In this document: positions 1-8,437 of the stretch, piece after piece | How positions within the stretch are numbered: the stretch's first letter is position 1 | Layout of the letters: the number at the start of each line of letters is the position of its first letter | Assembly: GCA_009844085.1 (NCBI GenBank) | Contig: VYCF01000055.1 | Span: 1 to 64,000 of the forward strand | Direction: 5' to 3' | Source: Gammaproteobacteria bacterium | GTDB taxonomy: Bacteria; Pseudomonadota; Gammaproteobacteria; Pseudomonadales; Pseudohongiellaceae | Length of the DNA: 64,000 nt | The notes under the pieces: generated by a model | The model's database searches: none | The model's input: the letters and a program-made list of their open reading frames with translations, nothing else | What the model was told of the DNA's origin: nothing | Program-made: the position numbers and the translations under genes

Positions 1-1260
1 GCGGCCCGGTCCGGCTTCAGGCAATCGCCAGCCGAGTTACCGGGAGAAGCTGGATACTTCCTCATGGGCGATCAAATCAACCGGGAGACCTGTCCCTTTT
101 CCGGTTTGAATCTGGGCGATTCAGCCAACAGGCAGCATCTCCATCATCTGCTGGAGATGACCGAATCGCGAGCCGAGGAGACTGCCCGTATCACCTGTGA
201 AGAGGAGGAGCGCATTTCGCGCGGATACGACATCGAATCGTTCTTTCATGTTGACGGCGGAGACTTCGCGAACATTCGCTTGGCAAGGGCCCGGACTGGA
301 AACAGCCATCTTCTGAACCTTCGCTTCATTCCGGCCGCGCGTCTTGTCAGCCTGAACAAGGGTTGGAGATTTCAAAAAAACGGGGGTTTTCCCATGGGGA
401 TGACTTCGGGCAACTGGCACAGTTCTATGCCGGACCCCGACCCCGACGCCCGCGAGGAACATCGTTTGGTCAAGCTCTGGACCTCCAATTTGGCCGATGC
501 GTTATACATCGAACCCATCGAAGCCCTGGGTCTGGACCCCGATGGTGTTGTCACCCTGCAGCATGCCCTCAAACGCGCCATTGAATCCGAGTTCCGGGTC
601 GAACCGAGCGAAATCGGCGTGAGTGCCATAGGCGATCCCGCATGCCCCAATATCCTCCTTTACGAAGCGGCAGAGGGAAGTTTGGGAATCCTCTCCCAGT
701 TCGTGGACGACTTGAATACCTTCCGGCGGATCATCAACGCGGCCAAGCAGGTCTGCCGTTTCGAGGATGAGGAATACAAGGCCCCCGCGTCTTACGACGA
801 CCTAATGAGCTACTACAAGCAACGCGATCATCAGCGGTTGGACCGCTTCCTGATCCGCGACGCACTGGACAAACTTGGACTTGCCGAAATTGAGATTCAA
901 TCAAGCGCCGCCTTCCGAGACTATGAGGAACACTATCGACATATGCTCCGCGACTTGGACCCCAACTCGTCCACCGAACGCACGTTTATCGACTACCTGT
1001 ACCAGAACGGGTTGCGATTGCCCGACGCCGCCCAGAAGCGAGTGCCCGGGATTTACTGCCAGCCCGATTTCTACTATGAGCCACGGATCTGGGTTTTCTG
1101 TGACGGATCTCCGCACGACCAGAAGGATGTGCGGGAGCGAGACGAAAACCAGCGCCAACTGCTAATTACCCGCGGCGACGAAGTCTGGTCCTGGCACTAC
1201 CGCGACGATCTCGCTGCCGCGATCGCCCAGCGCCCTGACATTTTCCGGAAGGTCAGATGA
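1..1260 (+). CDS. DEAD/DEAH-type helicase with DUF1998 C-terminus (3' end only, DISARM-like)
   Basis: The frame is open to the left edge, so this is the C-terminal ~420 residues of a longer protein; the ATG at 64 is probably internal. The stretch EEEERISRGYDIESFF followed by RLVSLNKGW resembles the helicase-associated DUF1998 region of very large DEAD/DEAH helicases. The last ~70 residues (QPDFYYE, then VFCDGSPHD, ERDENQ and VWSWHY) look like a Vsr/DUF559-type PD-(D/E)XK fold. DUF1998 helicases are the core of DISARM (DrmA/DrmB) and of MrfAB-type machines. The stop overlaps the start of the next helicase gene (ATGA), indicating a translationally coupled operon. Inferred role: DNA translocase or processing subunit of a phage-defence complex. 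Whether it is a DrmA-DrmB fusion cannot be decided without the missing 5' part. Confidence 0.75.
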   Translation, partial: AARSGFRQSPAELPGEAGYFLMGDQINRETCPFSGLNLGDSANRQHLHHLLEMTESRAEETARITCEEEERISRGYDIESFFHVDGGDFANIRLARARTGNSHLLNLRFIPAARLVSLNKGWRFQKNGGFPMGMTSGNWHSSMPDPDPDAREEHRLVKLWTSNLADALYIEPIEALGLDPDGVVTLQHALKRAIESEFRVEPSEIGVSAIGDPACPNILLYEAAEGSLGILSQFVDDLNTFRRIINAAKQVCRFEDEEYKAPASYDDLMSYYKQRDHQRLDRFLIRDALDKLGLAEIEIQSSAAFRDYEEHYRHMLRDLDPNSSTERTFIDYLYQNGLRLPDAAQKRVPGIYCQPDFYYEPRIWVFCDGSPHDQKDVRERDENQRQLLITRGDEVWSWHYRDDLAAAIAQRPDIFRKVR

Positions 1261-4121
1261 GTGCGTCTCTGCAACCCGGCAAGCTCGTTTCGCTCCGCGG
1301 CCGCGAGTGGGTTGTGCTTCCGTCCGACAGCCCCGATCTGGTAGTCGTCAGGCCGCTCGGTGGTTCCGAAGAGGAAACGACCGGAATCTATCTGCCCCTT
1401 GGGATTTCAGAAGATAAACCGCAAGACGCCCGCTTCGACCCGCCCGAAGCGGAAGACCTTGGCGACATTTCAACCGCGCGCCTTCTATACGACGCCGCCC
1501 GGCTGGCTTTCCGCAACGGTGCGGGACCGTTCCGCGCTCTCGCCAAGCTCTCGTTCCGGCCTCGCGCCTACCAGATAGTTCCGCTCGTGATGGCCCTGCG
1601 CCAGGAAACGGTCCGGCTGCTGGTCGCTGATGACGTCGGTGTTGGCAAGACCGTGGAGGCGCTGCTGATTGTTCGAGAGATGATTGAACGCGCTCAAGTG
1701 AGCCGCTTCGCCGTAATCTGCCTACCACACCTTTGTGATCAGTGGCAGCAGGAATTTCGCGCCAAGCTCGGCATTGAGGCAGTTGTTATTCGTTCCAATA
1801 CCCAGGCGAGACTGGACCGGATGATCCAGGGGGATGCGAGCGTCTACGACTACTACCCCTATCAAATCATAAGCATCGACTACATCAAGGCGGACAGTCG
1901 TCGGGCCGTGTTCGTCCAACAGTGCCCCGAATTGGTCATCGTCGACGAAGCGCACACCTGCGCCCGTCCCGCTGGCGCCACCAGGGCCCAGCAGCAGCGC
2001 CACCACCTGCTGCGCGACCTCGCGGACAAGCAGGAGCAGCACCTGATCATGCTCACGGCAACGCCCCACAGTGGGAAGCCGGAGGAGTTTCATTCTTTGC
2101 TGGGACTGCTCAGTTCCGACTTCGAGACACTTGACCTGCCCGCGTCCAGCCAATCAGAGCGCCGCGCCCTGGCTAGGCACTTTATCCAGCGCAAGCGCGC
2201 CGACGTGGAGAGGTGGATGGGGGAGGACACACCCTTTCCCGACCGGGATACCATCGAGTGGAACTACGACCTGTCGGCAGCCTATCTCGAATTCTTCAAT
2301 GAAATGGTGGATTTCGCCCGCAGGCTCGTTTCGCCCAGTCGACCGGGAGAGAGCAAGAAGAAAGCGCACTACTGGACGGCGCTCGGCCTGCTTCGGGGCG
2401 TCATGTCCAGTCCGGCAGCGGGCGTGAAAATGCTTGCCATCCGCCGCGACAAGCTTGCGGGCGCAAAGACCGACCAGCATCCCGAGGACGATTGCCCCGA
2501 CATCTTCAATCCTGTCGGTGACCCGGACCTCGGATTGGAAACCGACACTACGCCCACGCAAGTCATGGAGCGAGAGGACTGGACGGAGCATCAGCGGCGA
2601 CAGCTCCGCCGCTTCGCCGAGCGGCTCCAAGCCTTTGCGGGAACTGACGACGACCAGAAACTCTACGCCGCATCCATCGTCCTTGAGGACTGGCTCTCCA
2701 ACGGCTTCAATCCGGTGGTTTTCTGCCGCTTTATCGAGACGGCCAACTACGTAGGCGAGCACCTGGAGCCGCTGTTGACTGCAAAAATCCCGCGGTTGAA
2801 TCTGCAGGTTGTCACCAGCGAAGATCCGGACGAGTTGCGTAGACAACGTATAGAGGACATGGCCGGTGAACGCCCACGCATTCTGATCGCCACCGACTGC
2901 TTGAGCCAGGGAATCAATCTGCAAGACCTGTTCACCGCGGTTCTCCATTATGATTTGCCCTGGAATCCGAACGATCTTGAGCAACGAGAGGGAAGGGTCG
3001 ACCGTTTCGGCCAACAGGCGCCCGAAGTTAAAGTTTGCCTCCTCTACGGCGTCGACAACCCCATCGACGGCATCGTGCTCGACGTGTTGCTCCGAAAAGT
3101 GCGCGAGATCAAGCGGTCGACCGGTATCAACGTGCCATTCCCCGAGGATTCCCAGAGCATCATCGACACCATTACACAATCGCTGCTTCTGAACCCCGAC
3201 CGCCGCATCCAGACGCACAAAAAGTCAAGACAGATAGCGCTCTTCGATTTCAGCGATTTCCCCGAGGCCGCCGAAGCAAAGGATAGTATTACGCGGAAGA
3301 TCGACGAGGCGGCCGAGCGCGAGAAAGCCTCGCGCAGCATCTTTGCGCAAAACGCAATCAAGGCGCAGGAGATCGAGGAGGACCTGCGGGCCGTGGACGA
3401 GGCCATCGGAGATCCCGATGCCGTGAGAGACTTCGTCATTGGCGCGCTGGAGAACATCTTCGGCGTACAAGTCACCACCGAAAAGAACGGCTTTGGCATC
3501 GTTGCGGGAAACCTGCCACCCCAACTCGGCGAACTTCTGCCCGAAGGTCAACTCATCAAGATCAGCTTCGAATCGCCCACCCCAGAGGGTTATCACTACG
3601 TTGGAAGAAACCACCGCTTCGTCGAGCAACTCTGCCAACTGGTCATGGCAAACACTGTCGCCCGCGAAGGAAAGCGAGCAGCCCGCGCTTCCGTCATCCG
3701 CACCAGGCAGGTCCAGACCAAAACCACGCTGCTGCTCTTCCGGTGCCGCAACGTTATCGAACAGGGCGGTGGTGGGCGCCAGATTGTCGCCGAGGAAATG
3801 CTCTTGTGGGGATGGAGCGGAACCCCGGACGACCGCGAACATCTCGATCACGAGGAGGCCCGGGCGCTGCTTCGCGCGGTTCGCGCCAGCAGCAATCTCA
3901 GCACTGAAGCTAGGGCGAGTTTTCTCGAAAACGAACTGGGCCTCCTTGACCAATTGGACGGGGATTTCAGCGAACTGGCGGAAGGGCAGTCCAAACGGCT
4001 CGTCGCCGCCCATGAACGTTTCAGCGCGCTCGTGGGCAAGCAGCGCTTCCAGATAGTCTACCCGGTCCTTCCGATGGACCTGATGGGCGTCTATATCCTT
4101 CTGCCGGAGGGTCCGGCGTGA
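1257..4121 (+). CDS. drmD-like: SNF2/RapA-like helicase, DrmD-like (DISARM-associated)
   Basis: A 954-residue superfamily 2 helicase. Visible motifs are Walker A in DDVGVGKTVEALLI (~residue 125), the DEAH box in VIVDEAHTC, motif III in MLTATPHSG, and the C-terminal helicase lobe with ATDCLSQGINLQ and QREGRVDRFGQ. The N-terminus (PGKLVSLRGREWVVLPS) and overall length match DrmD, the SNF2-like helicase that marks class 1 DISARM. It starts at an ATGA overlap with the upstream DUF1998 gene and ends in a GTGA overlap with the methyltransferase gene, so the three are one transcriptional unit. Expected role: ATP-driven remodelling or translocation on DNA during restriction of unmethylated phage DNA. 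A HepA/RapA-type housekeeping helicase is less likely given the neighbours. DrmD is a family call, not a proven orthology. Confidence 0.8.
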   Translation: MSASLQPGKLVSLRGREWVVLPSDSPDLVVVRPLGGSEEETTGIYLPLGISEDKPQDARFDPPEAEDLGDISTARLLYDAARLAFRNGAGPFRALAKLSFRPRAYQIVPLVMALRQETVRLLVADDVGVGKTVEALLIVREMIERAQVSRFAVICLPHLCDQWQQEFRAKLGIEAVVIRSNTQARLDRMIQGDASVYDYYPYQIISIDYIKADSRRAVFVQQCPELVIVDEAHTCARPAGATRAQQQRHHLLRDLADKQEQHLIMLTATPHSGKPEEFHSLLGLLSSDFETLDLPASSQSERRALARHFIQRKRADVERWMGEDTPFPDRDTIEWNYDLSAAYLEFFNEMVDFARRLVSPSRPGESKKKAHYWTALGLLRGVMSSPAAGVKMLAIRRDKLAGAKTDQHPEDDCPDIFNPVGDPDLGLETDTTPTQVMEREDWTEHQRRQLRRFAERLQAFAGTDDDQKLYAASIVLEDWLSNGFNPVVFCRFIETANYVGEHLEPLLTAKIPRLNLQVVTSEDPDELRRQRIEDMAGERPRILIATDCLSQGINLQDLFTAVLHYDLPWNPNDLEQREGRVDRFGQQAPEVKVCLLYGVDNPIDGIVLDVLLRKVREIKRSTGINVPFPEDSQSIIDTITQSLLLNPDRRIQTHKKSRQIALFDFSDFPEAAEAKDSITRKIDEAAEREKASRSIFAQNAIKAQEIEEDLRAVDEAIGDPDAVRDFVIGALENIFGVQVTTEKNGFGIVAGNLPPQLGELLPEGQLIKISFESPTPEGYHYVGRNHRFVEQLCQLVMANTVAREGKRAARASVIRTRQVQTKTTLLLFRCRNVIEQGGGGRQIVAEEMLLWGWSGTPDDREHLDHEEARALLRAVRASSNLSTEARASFLENELGLLDQLDGDFSELAEGQSKRLVAAHERFSALVGKQRFQIVYPVLPMDLMGVYILLPEGPA

Positions 4122-7100
4122 ACTACCCGAGCATTCGTGTCGAAGGCGCCATTCTATCGCCCGACATTTTCGATCAGATCGAGGAGTTGCCCGGACAGAA
4201 ACCTTCCGACTTTGGACTCGACGCCGGCGCCAAGGTCAAAGACGAAATCGCCCGCTGTTGGGCCGACGCCCAGGATTATTGGCGCATCTTTCAGCGCAAG
4301 CTTGAGACGGTGAGGGAGGGCAACAACGCCACTACCGAAACCCGCAATCTGTGGATAGTACCGCTGTTGGGACTGCTTCGTTACGACATCGAGTACCAGG
4401 CCAAAGGCACGGAAATCAATGGGCGCATCTACGCAATCAGCCATCGCGCCACCAACAGTGCAAACACACCGGTCCAGATTATAGGGTCCCGGGACCCTGC
4501 CAGCCTCGACAAGAAACCCGCCAACGCTGCCCGCCGCATGTCTGCCCATGCGCTGGTGCAGGAGTTCCTCAACCTTCACGATCAACTCTATGGGCTGGTC
4601 ACCGATGGTCAGGTGCTTCGGCTGCTCCGCGACAGCTCGCGACTGGTCAAGCAGAGCTACCTTGAGTTCGACCTTGACCGAATCTTTACCGACGGCCTCT
4701 TTGCCGACTTCGCCATCCTGTACCGAATGCTCCATGCGACACGCCTGCCGCTAACCAATGACAAGGCGGCGGAGAGCTTGATCGAGCGTTATCACCAGGA
4801 TTCCCTCGACCAGGGCGCCCGGATTCGCGAGGGGCTGAGCAATGCGGTCGAGAGGGCGATTCTCGATTTTGGAAACGGCTTCCTCAAGCACGCCGAAAAT
4901 GACGCTCTTCGCGCCGCCGTCGCCAACGGTAAACTGCCGGTCAGCGGCTACTACCAGCAACTCCTGCGACTCATCTACCGTTTGCTGTTCCTTATGGTGA
5001 TTGAAGAACGCGATCTGGTGTTCCCCGTTGACGCGCCCAGGTCGCAACGCGATATCCACCGTAAGTTCTATAGTGTCGCTCATCTTCGCCGCCTCTCGGA
5101 GCAACGTTACCTCGCCGATCCGCGCCGCTGCGATCTCTGGCTCGCGTTGCAGGCCAGCTTCCGTCTATACGAAGCGGACGGCCCCGGCGTCAAACTCGGA
5201 ATCGCACCTTTGGCGGGCGATCTGTTCGCGCCGGAAGTCTTGGGATTGCTCGCCGGTTGCTCGCTCGGCAACGATGTGTTGCTCGGCTGCCTGCGTTCCC
5301 TCGGCCTTTACCGGCATCCCGACAGCGGTCAAATCATCCGCGTTAACTACGCCGCCCTGAACGTTGAGGAATTCGGCTCAGTCTACGAGGGTCTGCTTGA
5401 ATACGAGCCGGAATTCGTTGGCGAGGGGAGTGAGCTGCGATTCCAATTCCGTCGTGGCAAGGAGCGCGCCGCCACCGGTTCCCATTACACGCCCGACGAC
5501 CTCGTCCAGCCACTGATCCGGCATTCGCTCGACCATCTAGTCGCAGAATGCCTTGAGGCCAAAGACCCGGAAGCCGCTTTGCTTGAATTGCGGGTGGCCG
5601 ACATCTCCTGTGGCTCGGGGCACATCCTGCTCGCCGCTGCCCGGCGCATTGCCACCGAATTAGCGGTCGTGCGCACCGGCGAAGAGCAACCATCACCGAC
5701 GGCTTACCGTTCGGCACTGCGCGACGTCATCCGACACTGCATTTATGGTGTCGACTTGAACCCGCTGGCGGTGGAGCTATGTAAAGTGGCACTGTGGTTG
5801 GAAGCGCACATTCCCGGCCAACCGCTCAACTTCCTCGATCACCACATCAAGTGCGGCAACGCCATTGTCGGTTTCGCGCGCCGTGAGGAACTTGGCCAGG
5901 GAGTGCCAATGGAGGCTTTCAAAACCCTGTCCGGCGACGACAGGGAAGTTGCGGGGATCTATCGCAAGAGGAACAAGGAGGACCGGAAGCACCATAGGCA
6001 GATGTCCCTCGACGTCAGCCCTGAACTGCGCGGCCACATTGCCGCGGTCCTCGACGAGTGGCGGCAACTCTCAGTCCTTCCCGAAAAGACCCCGGCTCAG
6101 ATCGACGAGAAAAAGGAGCGTTTCGCCTCATTTGCGCAAGGCCAGCACTCTAGGCTGCTGCGGAACATTGCAGACATTCCAATTGCGCAGTTTTTCATCC
6201 CAAAAGTATCCCTCAACAAAGCAATCCTTGTGACGGATCGCCAGTTCCGTGGTTATTGGCCCGGTGGACTCGCGCCGCAGGGACCGGGCGCCGATGCCGC
6301 CCGCGCAATGGGAGTACAGCAACGCTTCTTTCATTGGTTTCTCGAGTTTCCGGAAATCATGGACAGGGGCGGGTTCGACTGCATATTGGGCAATCCCCCT
6401 TACCTAGGTGGGTCGAAAATTGGAACTCAGTTTGGACCAGCTTTTTTCCAGTGGCTCAAGACGAACTATGCTCCAACGGGTGGAAGAAGCGACCTTGTCG
6501 CCTATTTTTTTCGTCGCATCTATTCGCTGTTAACTGAAAACGGATTTGCCGCACTGATCGCAACCAACACGATTTCACAAGGCGACACGCGAAAGGGGGC
6601 ATTGCAGCAGATCCTGGATGAGAATGGGACGATTAACTATGCGGCTCCGTCGGTAAGGTGGCCAGGAAAAGCCGCAGTCCAAGTATCATTAGTATCTCTC
6701 TGTAAAGGAGCGCAAGAAACTTCCTTTATCGGTACTCAACGGGTTGACTCCATTAATTCTTATCTAGACGACAGCGGAATCAATACAATCGCCTACAAAT
6801 TGCCTGAAAATGCCGAACTGGGCTTTCTCGGAAGCTATCTGTACGGCGAAGGGTTTATTCTTGGGCCAGCGGAAGCTAAATCACTTTGCGCCATGAATCC
6901 AGCCAATTTGGATGTGATAAAACCCTATCTGATCGGGAGAGACATAAACACTCACCCAGAACAATCTGCTGAGCGCTATGTCATAAATTTTTCTGATTGG
7001 AGTCGCGAGCGAGCATCCAAATATGCGGAGTGTTTTCAAATATTAACTGAGAGGGTCAAGCCGTTTAGAGATCCTGTTGTAACTGCCGGTAAACAGGTCC

Positions 7101-7903
7101 ATGAAAAGGACTATTGGAAATTCTGGGATAAGCGGCTCGAAAAATATGCAACACTCAAACATCTCGACGAGGTTCTAGTAGTGTCGCGTGTTAGTAAGAC
7201 GCTAGCTTTTACTTTCGTTCCACGAGACCAAGTCTTTGCCGATTCAGTTACAATTTTTCCCTTTGATGACCCGGCTTACATGGCAATCCTTCAGTCAAAC
7301 ATTCATTACTTCTGGATATGGCGCTACTGCACTACGATGAAGACGGACCCGAATTACGGTCCATCAAATGTTCTGCAGAATTTTCCGCTACCGCGTGGGG
7401 TTGAGGAAGACGACGACTTACGCAATGCTGGTCGCGTCTACCACAAGTACCGCAAAGGACTGATGAGGGTACTTTGGATCGGCCTGACAAAGACGTACAA
7501 TCTGTTTCATGCACACGACTTGTCGCCTGAAAAAGTCGGTAGGACATCGAAGAAGGATCCAGATACCGCTGCTGTAGGCTATGAGGCTGTGCTTGAGTTA
7601 CGCCGCCTACACATTGCGCTCGATGTTGCGGTCCGCAATACCTATGGTTGGCAGGACATCGATCTTGAGCACAACTTTCACGAAGTAGAATCCCTTCCCG
7701 AGAATGACCGCGTCAGATACACCATCAGCCCAACCGCCCGCCGCGAGGTGCTCCGACGCTTGCTCGCCGAGAATCACGCCCGCACCAAAACCGAGTCGAA
7801 GGAATTGGCCGCGAGGCCCAAGCGCGATAGCCGCCAGGACATGCCCGCAGCCGATGGACTCGATTTATTCAGCCTGACTTCCGGCCATTCAAAATCGCGT
7901 TAG
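4118..7903 (+). CDS. drmMI-like: Large N6-adenine DNA methyltransferase, DrmMI-like (Eco57I type)
   Basis: A 1261-residue class I adenine methyltransferase. The SAM-binding motif I is VADISCGSGHILLAAA (~residue 492), followed by YGVDLNPLAVELCK; the catalytic motif IV is CILGNPPYLGG (~residue 755). Downstream lies a long target-recognition-like region, roughly window positions 6420-7560, visibly more AT-rich than the flanks, and the final ~100 residues return to high GC. This suggests a swapped specificity module. The start is GTG in a GTGA overlap with the helicase gene. In class 1 DISARM the DrmMI methylase protects host DNA; here it is the last gene of the operon, ending 3 nt from a convergent membrane-protein gene. 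A stand-alone Eco57I/BREX-like methylase is the alternative. Confidence 0.8.
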   Translation: MNYPSIRVEGAILSPDIFDQIEELPGQKPSDFGLDAGAKVKDEIARCWADAQDYWRIFQRKLETVREGNNATTETRNLWIVPLLGLLRYDIEYQAKGTEINGRIYAISHRATNSANTPVQIIGSRDPASLDKKPANAARRMSAHALVQEFLNLHDQLYGLVTDGQVLRLLRDSSRLVKQSYLEFDLDRIFTDGLFADFAILYRMLHATRLPLTNDKAAESLIERYHQDSLDQGARIREGLSNAVERAILDFGNGFLKHAENDALRAAVANGKLPVSGYYQQLLRLIYRLLFLMVIEERDLVFPVDAPRSQRDIHRKFYSVAHLRRLSEQRYLADPRRCDLWLALQASFRLYEADGPGVKLGIAPLAGDLFAPEVLGLLAGCSLGNDVLLGCLRSLGLYRHPDSGQIIRVNYAALNVEEFGSVYEGLLEYEPEFVGEGSELRFQFRRGKERAATGSHYTPDDLVQPLIRHSLDHLVAECLEAKDPEAALLELRVADISCGSGHILLAAARRIATELAVVRTGEEQPSPTAYRSALRDVIRHCIYGVDLNPLAVELCKVALWLEAHIPGQPLNFLDHHIKCGNAIVGFARREELGQGVPMEAFKTLSGDDREVAGIYRKRNKEDRKHHRQMSLDVSPELRGHIAAVLDEWRQLSVLPEKTPAQIDEKKERFASFAQGQHSRLLRNIADIPIAQFFIPKVSLNKAILVTDRQFRGYWPGGLAPQGPGADAARAMGVQQRFFHWFLEFPEIMDRGGFDCILGNPPYLGGSKIGTQFGPAFFQWLKTNYAPTGGRSDLVAYFFRRIYSLLTENGFAALIATNTISQGDTRKGALQQILDENGTINYAAPSVRWPGKAAVQVSLVSLCKGAQETSFIGTQRVDSINSYLDDSGINTIAYKLPENAELGFLGSYLYGEGFILGPAEAKSLCAMNPANLDVIKPYLIGRDINTHPEQSAERYVINFSDWSRERASKYAECFQILTERVKPFRDPVVTAGKQVHEKDYWKFWDKRLEKYATLKHLDEVLVVSRVSKTLAFTFVPRDQVFADSVTIFPFDDPAYMAILQSNIHYFWIWRYCTTMKTDPNYGPSNVLQNFPLPRGVEEDDDLRNAGRVYHKYRKGLMRVLWIGLTKTYNLFHAHDLSPEKVGRTSKKDPDTAAVGYEAVLELRRLHIALDVAVRNTYGWQDIDLEHNFHEVESLPENDRVRYTISPTARREVLRRLLAENHARTKTESKELAARPKRDSRQDMPAADGLDLFSLTSGHSKSR

Positions 7904-7906
7904 ACG

Positions 7907-8431
7907 CTACCCAGCATCATTTCCTGTCGATCCGGTTTTGGCGTCTTCCACCGCTTTGTTGACACGCTTGGTGATATAGGCAGTCTGCTTTCTATAGGCA
8001 TACGAAAACAGAACGAGAAGAATCGCGCCGACGATAAACGGCGACCCATCCATGAGCCAAGGCAGTGCGGATGCAAATCGGTCGAATAGAACTACGCTTG
8101 GGAGTACAACAAAAAGAGCGCAAAGCGTACGGTACATATTGTTCGTTTCGGAAAGCACTTCGATCGCGGGATCGCCTCTTGAGGCTTCTATGAATTTCCC
8201 GTAGTCGACAAAGGTGATGAATCGGACCGCCTTCAAGCTCGGCTCAATGACCAGAGAGCCGATGCGACTGACGACCAGACCGATGAAATAATAGAGAAAA
8301 AGCCCTACGACGATGTCTTCCTGGAGTACCCGAAAGCTGGTAAGCGCATCTGCGACAACCGCAAAAATGCTGCCCGGCAGCAGGTAGTTGAAGATGTTGT
8401 AGGAAGAGATTTTGTCGAGCAATCCGTCCAT
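7907..8431 (-). CDS. Small four-helix membrane protein, last gene of the ubiquitin-like operon
   Basis: A 174-residue protein with about four hydrophobic segments: around residues 14-30 (YNIFNYLLPGSIFAVV), 42-58, 100-116 and 127-147. A basic tail follows, ending in GNDAG with a C-terminal glycine. No family with a known activity was recognised. It starts 6 nt after the stop of the E2-E1-JAB gene on the same strand, so it is very probably co-transcribed with it. Small membrane proteins at the ends of defence operons are often effectors or anchors, but that role is inference. The terminal glycine is worth noting because E1 enzymes adenylate C-terminal glycines, and no other ubiquitin-like candidate is visible in the operon. 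Confidence 0.7.
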   Translation of the reverse strand: MDGLLDKISSYNIFNYLLPGSIFAVVADALTSFRVLQEDIVVGLFLYYFIGLVVSRIGSLVIEPSLKAVRFITFVDYGKFIEASRGDPAIEVLSETNNMYRTLCALFVVLPSVVLFDRFASALPWLMDGSPFIVGAILLVLFSYAYRKQTAYITKRVNKAVEDAKTGSTGNDAG

Positions 8432-8437
8432 TTTGGC

